This document shows positions 1 through 5,273 of a stretch of DNA of 6,145 bases, piece by piece. A program made the position numbers and the translations under genes. This stretch comes from Armatimonadota bacterium (GTDB lineage: Bacteria; Armatimonadota; JAAZEB01): NCBI GenBank assembly GCA_012841485.1, contig DUUU01000277.1:1-6145 (forward strand). The letters run 5' to 3'. Every line of letters begins with the position of its first letter. The first letter of the stretch is position 1. The notes under the pieces are model-generated. The model worked only from the letters and a program-made list of their open reading frames with translations, was not told where the DNA came from and searched no databases.

Positions 1-19
1 CATGCGGGCGCGAGCCAGA

Positions 20-826
20 TCATCGCTTGCCTTCCTTTGCCTTATCCGTCGCTTGCTTGGATGCAGCCACGGGCGTCGCGAAGCGCAGTTCGACGGGCCC
101 GGTATACGCCGGCACGCGCACCTTCGCCATCGTTTTCAGCTCGACCGGGAAGCCCAGCGTCTTCAACCAGTCCACAATCCCACCCCGGATGGTCAACCCA
201 CTGCGCAGCACCTGGGGATCGCCGATTGCCGTGATCTCGTAGGGCGTGCCGACGGGCACGTTGTTGACGTGGGCCACGGGGCCCACGCACCGGATCGCCG
301 TGCGCTCCACGATGCGCTGCCCATTGAGTGAGATCGCCTCCGCACCCGCGACTCGCAGTTCGTTCACGACGCGCTGCAGGTCATAGTCGTGCAGGAGGAG
401 GCTCTCGATCTCCTCGGGATCGGTGGTTGCCGACCGCAGGGTGCTATCATCCAGGCGCATGACGATGCCCGGACCCTCCAGTTCCATCAGGCCCATCAAC
501 ATCTTGTACTTCTGAAGTTCCTGGTTGAACAGCTCCTTATCGCGTCCGCCCTGCGCCAGAGTGTTTTCAAGCTCAGTGACGCGCCCGCGCGTAGCCGCGA
601 GCTCTGCCTTGTAGCCCTTTGCCTCCTCCCGGGAGGCCTTCAGATGCTCGGCGATGATCTCCGGACGCCAGACGCCGATCCCGAGATCCGCGCGCCATTG
701 GCGCTGCGTGCGCAGGCATGCGGCAAGCAGCGCGCCTGTGACAAAGGAAATGGCTGTTACATACCACAGCCATTGACGCGAATGCTTCCGATGCACTTCA
801 ATCTTGTGCAAGTCCCCCACGGCCAT
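20..826 (-). CDS. DUF881 family membrane-anchored protein (YlxW/YlxX-like)
   Basis: This 268-residue protein belongs to the DUF881 family. Members include YlxW and YlxX, encoded near division genes in Bacillus; the molecular function is not known. A short basic N-terminus precedes one transmembrane helix (about 19-38, QWLWYVTAISFVTGALLAAC continues to L38). A likely coiled coil runs about 56-107, rich in Glu, Lys and Leu. The DUF881 domain covers about 108-252 and includes LEGPGIVMRLDD (116-127), DLQRVVNELRVAGAEAISLN (149-168), PYEITAIGDP (195-204) and LTIRGGIVDWL (211-221). The tail is short and charged. The expected topology is N-terminus in the cytoplasm and the domain outside, similar to FtsQ. 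I chose the ATG at 826, which gives a 29-base overlap with ftsQ and has GGGGGA 8 bases upstream. A TTG at 892 would lengthen the overlap to 95 bases and adds residues without family character. Position right after ftsQ suggests a role in division or envelope assembly. Confidence 0.92.
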   Translation of the reverse strand: MAVGDLHKIEVHRKHSRQWLWYVTAISFVTGALLAACLRTQRQWRADLGIGVWRPEIIAEHLKASREEAKGYKAELAATRGRVTELENTLAQGGRDKELFNQELQKYKMLMGLMELEGPGIVMRLDDSTLRSATTDPEEIESLLLHDYDLQRVVNELRVAGAEAISLNGQRIVERTAIRCVGPVAHVNNVPVGTPYEITAIGDPQVLRSGLTIRGGIVDWLKTLGFPVELKTMAKVRVPAYTGPVELRFATPVAASKQATDKAKEGKR

Positions 827-1706
827 GGAGAGTTTCCCCCGGTAGAGCGACGGGTCGCGACTCGCCTGCGTGGTCGTTGGTCGCCAGGGCAACTTTCCTG
901 GGCTTCCAGGCAGGCGCTTCGAGACAACTCAGGTCAATATACTGGCATCTCTCGCGGATATCGGGTAGGCTGCGCTCCAGCGCGGCAAGGAGAGCGAGTT
1001 TCTCTTTCAGCTGCACGGCAGGGCCGAGCCGAACCTGATAGCCTAGTCCCGTACTATTAAAACATAGATTGCCGTTTTGGTCAATAGAAACACGGGGCAC
1101 GCCACGCTGTGGGTAGTCGGCCGCGGCCTCCATGAACGCGCGCAGGGCACGCGCCCTCTCCTCATCGATGCGGCCTCCCAGTTGGAGCGGCTCGGCCTCC
1201 ATGCCGGTCACTAACGGCAGGCCGCGCGGCGGTTTCGCATCCTTCCGGAAGGCGATTCCCGTCGCGTCGATGGTGAAGTGGGCGTTTCTTGCCGCCACGC
1301 ACGCCATCGGTTGGCGCTCCTGCACGCGGATGATGACGCGGTCCGGCAGGCGGCGGTGCAGCGTGACATCGGCGACGGCGGGCACCTCCAGCAGACGCTT
1401 GCGCGCTTCCTTCAGGCGGGTCTGGAAGAGGTTGATGCCCGGGCGCAGTCCAGAGCGGCGCACCACCTGCTCCTCAGTGAGTACCTCGCCGCCCTGGACC
1501 TCGATTCGCGCCAGGTTGAAGCGGGGGTCCTTCAGGCCGACGGCGACCACCTCCAGGGTGAGAATGGCGAGAAGCCAGAGGATGAGGGGGGCGCGCCGCC
1601 GGCGTCTGTTTCGGCGCGGCCGGCCCAGACGGCGACGCGAGATCCGCGGATCTTTACCGAGTGAGTGCCGCGGGTAGCGGCGGCGCGGGCGTGTCGGTCT
1701 GCTCAT
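798..1706 (-). CDS. ftsQ: Cell division protein FtsQ/DivIB
   Basis: FtsQ is a bitopic divisome protein that bridges early and late division proteins with FtsB and FtsL. The 302 residues show the standard order. A cytoplasmic tail (1-38) is extremely basic, with 18 Arg and 1 Lys against one acidic residue. One transmembrane helix follows (about 39-58, APLILWLLAILTLEVVAVGL). The POTRA domain spans about 62-131: it begins FNLARIEVQGGEVLTEEQVV and contains the typical ending LPDRVIIRVQERQPMA. An extracytoplasmic beta domain follows, with FTIDATGIAF (144-153) and QYIDLSCLEAPAWKPR near 255-270. The last 30 or so residues are low in recognisable motifs, and the end overlaps the next gene. The start at 1706 has a purine-rich AGAGGGGG just upstream and follows the ddl stop by 12 bases. 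The gene order ddl-ftsQ is common in dcw clusters. Confidence 0.93.
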   Translation of the reverse strand: MSRPTRPRRRYPRHSLGKDPRISRRRLGRPRRNRRRRRAPLILWLLAILTLEVVAVGLKDPRFNLARIEVQGGEVLTEEQVVRRSGLRPGINLFQTRLKEARKRLLEVPAVADVTLHRRLPDRVIIRVQERQPMACVAARNAHFTIDATGIAFRKDAKPPRGLPLVTGMEAEPLQLGGRIDEERARALRAFMEAAADYPQRGVPRVSIDQNGNLCFNSTGLGYQVRLGPAVQLKEKLALLAALERSLPDIRERCQYIDLSCLEAPAWKPRKVALATNDHAGESRPVALPGETLHGRGGLAQD

Positions 1707-1710
1707 ACTT

Positions 1711-1718
1711 CCCCCTCT
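1711..1718 (-). promoter_or_regulatory. Shine-Dalgarno of ftsQ
   Basis: AGAGGGGG on the minus strand, 4 bases before the ATG at 1706 and within the 12-base gap after the ddl stop codon. The GAGG core (1714-1717) is 7 bases from the start codon, a normal spacing. Confidence 0.6.
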
Positions 1719-2663
1719 TTACTCTAGCGCGTGCGCAATGATCCGTTCCACCAGGCGGGTGAAGGAGATGCCGGCGCCTGCGGCTGCCCGCGGCAGCAGG
1801 CTCGTCTCGGTCATCCCGGGAATGGTGTTCGTTTCCAGAACCCAGATCTCATCCGGGGCCACGATCATGTCGGTGCGCGATACGCCACGGCATCCCAGGG
1901 CCAGGTGTGCCTGTATCGCCAGATTCTGCGCCTGTTCTGTCTGCTCTGGCGAGATGCGCGCCGGCACGATCTCCTCGGTCGCTCCCGGCGTGTACTTCAT
2001 CTCGTAGTCGTAGAAGCCACTGCGCGGTACGATCTCGATCAGCGGCAGCGCCTGCGGATGGTCATTCCCGAGCACAGAGGCGGTGATCTCGATGCCAGCG
2101 ACAAAGCGCTCGATCAGCACGCTCGCGTCGTGCTGGAACGCCATTTCCACCGCGGGCGCCATCTGATCGCGAGAGCGCACTATCGTGACCCCGATGGTCG
2201 ATCCCTCGCGGCTTGGTTTTACCACCGCGGGGATAGGAAAGTTATCCATCCACTCGCGCATGGCCACCGCGTCCATCGAGCGGTCTAGCTCCACGGACTC
2301 CGGCGTTGGAATCCCCGCGCTCCGGTAGATTTGCTTGCTGCGGACCTTGTGGATCGCCAGCGCGCTGCTGAGTACGCCGGACCCGGTGTAGGGGATGCCG
2401 AGCAGCTCGAGCAAGCCCTGGATCGTGCCATCCTCACCGAAGCGCCCGTGGAGCGCGATGAAGGCCACGTCGACCTGCTCGCGCGCCAGAGTCTCCAGCC
2501 ACTCGCATCCTTCATCGCGTGGCCGTGGGTCGACCGTGATCACTTCGTAGCGCGCCGGATCAAGCGCCTGGACAACCTTGGTTCCGGTTTTCAGAGACAC
2601 TTCACGCTCAGCCGACATTCCCCCCATCAGCACAGCCACGCGCAACCGCCGTCCGTCCGACAT
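1719..2663 (-). CDS. ddl: D-alanine--D-alanine ligase
   Basis: Ddl is an ATP-grasp enzyme that joins two D-alanines for MurF to add to the stem peptide. It is cytoplasmic and 314 residues long, close to the 306 of E. coli DdlB. Visible motifs are VLMGGMSAEREVSL (11-24), ALHGRFGEDG (70-79), VKPSREGSTIG (148-158), FYDYEMKY (217-224), SRTDM (262-266) and LETNTIPGMTETSL (276-289). By motif position the catalytic and binding residues appear intact: E19, K149, S155, Y224, R263 and N279 (compare E. coli E15, S150, Y216, R255 and N272). The Tyr in the KY position is typical of D-Ala-D-Ala rather than D-Ala-D-Lac ligases, so nothing points to vancomycin-type resistance. The start at 2663 has GGAGG 7 bases upstream. 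An in-frame ATG at 2684 with AGGAG farther upstream is a possible alternative that would add 7 residues. The stop codon TAA lies 12 bases before ftsQ. Confidence 0.96.
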   Translation of the reverse strand: MSDGRRLRVAVLMGGMSAEREVSLKTGTKVVQALDPARYEVITVDPRPRDEGCEWLETLAREQVDVAFIALHGRFGEDGTIQGLLELLGIPYTGSGVLSSALAIHKVRSKQIYRSAGIPTPESVELDRSMDAVAMREWMDNFPIPAVVKPSREGSTIGVTIVRSRDQMAPAVEMAFQHDASVLIERFVAGIEITASVLGNDHPQALPLIEIVPRSGFYDYEMKYTPGATEEIVPARISPEQTEQAQNLAIQAHLALGCRGVSRTDMIVAPDEIWVLETNTIPGMTETSLLPRAAAGAGISFTRLVERIIAHALE

Positions 2664-2670
2664 CCTCACG

Positions 2671-2675
2671 CCTCC
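2671..2675 (-). promoter_or_regulatory. Shine-Dalgarno of ddl
   Basis: GGAGG on the minus strand, 7 bases before the ATG at 2663. It supports the shorter ddl start over the ATG at 2684, whose upstream AGGAG is spaced less well (11 bases). Confidence 0.65.
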
Positions 2676-2701
2676 CTCACCCATACCCCCACCTTCTCCT
2701 A

Positions 2702-3745
2702 TCAGCGTCGCTCTCGGGCCTTGTCGATTGCCTCGGCCAGGCAGTCGGCGCCGTATTTTACCACGTCCGTCGTTGGCAGGCCGGTTAGCTCCTGCGTTTG
2801 CTCTATCTGCCGGCGAGTCTCCTGATCATCCAGGTCGAAGCAGTTGAGCGCGATCCCGATCACCTTCGCTTTCCGGAGGGGAAGCGTCATCGCCTCGTAG
2901 AGGGCGATCACCTCCGGCAAGGGCGGAATGGGGAGCGTCGAGTCGCGGATGAACTTGCGCGAAGGCTCATGGCAGAGGATCATCTCCGTCGGCATGGTGC
3001 CGTGCAGCAGCCCGAGCGTGACGCCGGAGTAGCCGGGATGGAGCAGCGAGCCCTGCCCCTCGACCAGGATCAGGTCATGGCCCGGACCGTATTCCAGGAT
3101 CAGCTTCTCCGTGGCGCCCGCCATGAAGTCGCCGATGACGCGGTCGATGGAGATGCCGAAGCCGGCGATCATGATCCCCGTCTGGCCGGTGGGGATGAAG
3201 ACCGTGTTGCGCCCGCGCTTGCGCGCGCTCTTCTCGATCTCCAACGAGGCCGTCATCTTACCCATGGCGCAATCGCTGCCGACAGTGAGCACCACCTGCT
3301 CGGAGAGGCCACACACCTGCGCATTCCCGACGGGAAGACCCGCGGGTGGCTCGCGCACATCCCAAATCTGCCGGCCGTGTTCCTCCGCGAGCGCCCGAAA
3401 CTCCGGATCGGCGGCGAGGACCTCATGCAGCCCGCTAATGATATCGAGCCCACTGCGCAGCGCGAACGCGATATCATTACGCCAGGCGGCGGGAAGACGG
3501 CCGCCGCGCGGCGCGACACCGAGGAGCAGCGCTTCTGGCCCCGCCGCGAGCGCCGAGGCGACATCGGGGTAGAAGGGGACATCCGCTCGGATGCCCATGA
3601 CGTCGGCGCAGGTGCCCGTGCGGCTCGCATCGACGATGCCCACCACCGGATTCCGCCCGTAGCGAAGCACGCCCTCCGCGGTCTTCGAGTGCCCTCGCCC
3701 GAACTCGTCGGGCGCATAGATCAGGAGTCGCTTATTCTGAAACAT
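2702..3745 (-). CDS. DUF1611 family protein (DgcN-like, P-loop fold)
   Basis: This 347-residue cytoplasmic protein has the full DUF1611 layout. An N-terminal Rossmann-like domain (about 1-145, starting KRLLIYAPDEFGRGHSKTAEG) is followed by a C-terminal P-loop-type domain. The variant Walker A is GSDCAMGKMT (156-165). Other conserved blocks are TGQTGIMIAG (186-195), VEGQGSLLHPGYSG (228-241) and HEPSRKFIRD (259-268). No signal peptide or membrane segment is visible. From the literature, one branch of this family, DgcN, is a D-glutamate N-acetyltransferase that works with an enolase-superfamily racemase/epimerase (DgcA) in D-Glu catabolism; most members are uncharacterised. Here it lies between a Mur ligase and ddl, so a role in D-Glu or murein-peptide metabolism is an inference from context. 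I chose the start at 3745 because GGAGGA sits 5 bases upstream and the next residues match the family N-terminus. An upstream in-frame start at 3781 would add 12 unlikely residues and run into a stem-loop. Confidence 0.9.
   Translation of the reverse strand: MFQNKRLLIYAPDEFGRGHSKTAEGVLRYGRNPVVGIVDASRTGTCADVMGIRADVPFYPDVASALAAGPEALLLGVAPRGGRLPAAWRNDIAFALRSGLDIISGLHEVLAADPEFRALAEEHGRQIWDVREPPAGLPVGNAQVCGLSEQVVLTVGSDCAMGKMTASLEIEKSARKRGRNTVFIPTGQTGIMIAGFGISIDRVIGDFMAGATEKLILEYGPGHDLILVEGQGSLLHPGYSGVTLGLLHGTMPTEMILCHEPSRKFIRDSTLPIPPLPEVIALYEAMTLPLRKAKVIGIALNCFDLDDQETRRQIEQTQELTGLPTTDVVKYGADCLAEAIDKARERR
3436..3479. repeat. 11-bp perfect inverted repeat inside the DUF1611 gene
   Basis: TAATGATATCG (3436-3446) and CGATATCATTA (3469-3479) are perfect inverse copies separated by 22 bases. 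The spacer carries the 8-bp palindrome CTGCGCAG (3453-3460). Both arms are AT-rich in an otherwise GC-rich gene. They encode the stretches RNDIA and LDIIS, so part of the symmetry comes from the repeated Asp-Ile codons GAT ATC. It may be coincidental or may be a protein-binding dyad. Confidence 0.45.
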
Positions 3746-3750
3746 GCTCT

Positions 3751-3756
3751 TCCTCC
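3751..3756 (-). promoter_or_regulatory. Shine-Dalgarno of the DUF1611 gene
   Basis: GGAGGA on the minus strand ends 5 bases before the ATG at 3745. It decides the start of the DUF1611 gene against the longer in-frame alternative at 3781. It is the clearest ribosome binding site in the window and lies 4 bases after the end of a predicted stem-loop, so its accessibility could depend on leader folding. Confidence 0.8.
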
Positions 3757-3760
3757 GATG

Positions 3761-3786
3761 GGGCAGGGGGCTCTCTCCCACTGCCC
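3761..3786 (-). promoter_or_regulatory. Predicted RNA stem-loop just upstream of the DUF1611 ribosome binding site
   Basis: In the transcript, GGGCAG (3786-3781) pairs with CUGCCC (3766-3761). After one U-C mismatch, GGG (3779-3777) pairs with CCC (3770-3768) around a six-base AGAGAG loop. The stem is stable and GC-rich, and it ends 4 bases before the Shine-Dalgarno. No U-run follows, so it is not a standard intrinsic terminator. It could be a processing or stability element, or could tune translation of the DUF1611 gene; function is inferred only from position. Confidence 0.5.
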
Positions 3787-3793
3787 TCAGTCA

Positions 3794-3825
3794 TCGGCGA
3801 CCCGTGCTCCGTAACGGATCGCCGA
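3794..3825 (-). promoter_or_regulatory. Second predicted stem-loop in the ligase-DUF1611 gap
   Basis: TCGGCGA (3794-3800 on the plus strand) is the exact inverse of TCGCCGA (3819-3825), giving a 7-bp outer stem. Inside it, TCCG (3808-3811) pairs with CGGA (3815-3818) around a three-base loop, leaving a 7-base one-sided bulge at 3801-3807. With the stem at 3761-3786 this makes most of the 121-base gap potentially structured. It resembles no riboswitch class I can name. Confidence 0.4.
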
Positions 3826-3866
3826 ACACCGCGTTGCCGGTGCGCTCCGGGCCGTTGTCGGCGTCG

Positions 3867-5273
3867 CTACCCGGCCCGCTGCCGCAGTGTTTCCAATAGG
3901 CCCTCGATCAGGTCCTCCAGGCCGCCGGAGGACATGAAGAGGACGACATCGCCCGGTTGAGCGCGATCCGCGAGATACGTGACGATCTCCGGGCGGTTCG
4001 GGATGTAGGCGACGTTGGGTTGCGTTTGCCGGATCGCCTCGGTCAGTTCCGGGATCGACATGCGCTGCGCTTCCGGGATCTGCTCCGGGTGATGCATCGC
4101 CGGCAGAACCACCCCATGTGCCTGTCCAAATGCCTGCGCGTAGTCCGGCAGGTAGCGCCGGTTCCGGCTGCTGAAAGTGTGCAGGTCGTAGACGCACCAC
4201 AGCCGCCGGTCCGGGAAGCGAACAGAGGCGGTCTCCAATGACGTGCGCGCCTGCGTCGGATGATGGGCGAAATCCTCGACGACGGTCACTCCACCCACCT
4301 CGCCGCGCATCTCCAGGCGCCGGCGTGCCCCCTCAAAGGTTGCCAGCGCCTCGCGCACGCTCTGTTCAGCGATGCCGAGGTGCCGCGCCAGAGCGATTGC
4401 AGCCAGGGCGCTCAGGAGTACGTAGCGACCCGGCTGTGCCAGGATGACATCACGCAGGTAGGGTTGCCCGCGGTGCAGCACGTCGAAAACGCTCCGTTCC
4501 GGCTCCAGGCGAACGTTGGCCGCCTGCCACTCGGCGTCGCCGGCAAAGCCAAAGGTTTGGACCGGGCTGGTCGCCGCCGCGGCGACCGATGCTACGTTGG
4601 GCGAGTCGATGCCGGCAAGGAGCAGGCCATCCGCCGGCACGAGCGCCGCAAAGCGCTTGAACGCCTCGATATACTCTTCCTGACCGCTAAAGAAGTTGAT
4701 ATGATCCAGCGCCACGTTCATCACGATCCCGATGCGTGGCCGGTAGTAGAGAAACTTCGGCGTGCGGTCGAACTTGGCGCTCAGGTACTCGTCGCCTTCG
4801 AGCAGGAAGAGCTTGCCGGAGCCGAGCCTGGTGTTCACCCCCAGGTTGCGCGGGATGCCGCCCACCATGAAGCTGGGATCCAGGCCGGCTCGCTCTAGCA
4901 TCCAGGCGAGAAGGGAGCAGGTGGACGTCTTGCCATGCGTGCCCGTGACGACGATTGGCTCGTAGTCGGCCAGGAGTTCATGCAGCATCTGGGGGAGCGA
5001 GAGGATCGGCAGGCCCGCCTCGCGCGCCGCCGTAACCTCGGGATTATCTACGGCGGCGTGGTTACCGACCACGACCAGGTCGGGCAGCGGGTCTCCCAGG
5101 TTCTCTGCCTGGTGGCCCTCGACGTAGGGGATGCCATACTCGGTGAGGAGGTCGGTGACGGGGGGATGCACATCCTCATCCGAGCCGGTGACGGCGTAGC
5201 CGCGGTCCTTCAATATTTTGGCGAGGGCGCTCATCGCTACCCCGCAGATCGAGACGATATGCACTCGTTTCAT
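3867..5273 (-). CDS. mpl: Mur ligase of the Mpl/MurC group (UDP-MurNAc:L-Ala-gamma-D-Glu-mDAP ligase-like)
   Basis: This 468-residue ATP-dependent Mur ligase is close to the usual Mpl/MurC length. The N-terminal Rossmann domain starts IVSICGVAMSALA (6-18), and its ICG matches Mpl better than the GIGGxGMS of MurC. The ATP loop GTHGKTST is at 111-118. The segment LEGDEYLSAKFDRTPKF (158-174), followed by NVALDH (186-191), follows the Mpl pattern EADEYDxxFFDxxxKF rather than the EADESDxSF of MurC. RRLEMRGE (318-325) and DFAHHPT (334-340) are shared by both families. YDLHTFSSR (362-370) looks more like the PHTYSR of MurC than the PRSNTSRR of Mpl. Mpl re-attaches recycled murein tripeptide to UDP-MurNAc, whereas MurC adds L-Ala. 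The position right after murG would suit MurC, so this could be the organism's only MurC-type enzyme; substrate is unproven. The start is the ATG overlapping the murG stop. Its own Shine-Dalgarno is poor, consistent with coupling. Confidence 0.9.
   Translation of the reverse strand: MKRVHIVSICGVAMSALAKILKDRGYAVTGSDEDVHPPVTDLLTEYGIPYVEGHQAENLGDPLPDLVVVGNHAAVDNPEVTAAREAGLPILSLPQMLHELLADYEPIVVTGTHGKTSTCSLLAWMLERAGLDPSFMVGGIPRNLGVNTRLGSGKLFLLEGDEYLSAKFDRTPKFLYYRPRIGIVMNVALDHINFFSGQEEYIEAFKRFAALVPADGLLLAGIDSPNVASVAAAATSPVQTFGFAGDAEWQAANVRLEPERSVFDVLHRGQPYLRDVILAQPGRYVLLSALAAIALARHLGIAEQSVREALATFEGARRRLEMRGEVGGVTVVEDFAHHPTQARTSLETASVRFPDRRLWCVYDLHTFSSRNRRYLPDYAQAFGQAHGVVLPAMHHPEQIPEAQRMSIPELTEAIRQTQPNVAYIPNRPEIVTYLADRAQPGDVVLFMSSGGLEDLIEGLLETLRQRAG

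Noticed and set aside
1..19. Possible start codon of another minus-strand gene (ATG at positions 3-1)
   Set aside because: Only one codon is in the window and no convincing ribosome binding site precedes it, so it is not listed as a gene.
827..892. TTG start at 892 for the DUF881 gene
   Set aside because: It has AGGAAAG close by, but it would overlap ftsQ by 95 bases and add 22 residues without family character. The ATG at 826 gives a normal short N-terminus before the TM helix.
2202..2240. Possibility that ddl is a VanA-type D-Ala-D-Lac ligase
   Set aside because: The specificity segment elsewhere in the gene reads EMKY with Tyr at residue 224, as in D-Ala-D-Ala ligases, and no vanH or vanX neighbours are present.
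2798..3814. Long plus-strand open frame (338 codons) opposite the DUF1611 gene, and other long plus-strand frames such as 389-1060
   Set aside because: They are antisense to well-supported conserved genes, their translations are low-complexity Arg/Ala/His-rich text without family motifs, and high GC content naturally lengthens such frames.
4569..4587. 7-bp inverted repeat GGTCGCC/GGCGACC with a 5-base loop, resembling a terminator stem
   Set aside because: It lies within the Mur ligase coding sequence over an alanine run, has no U-tract, and is explained by GC-rich Ala codons.
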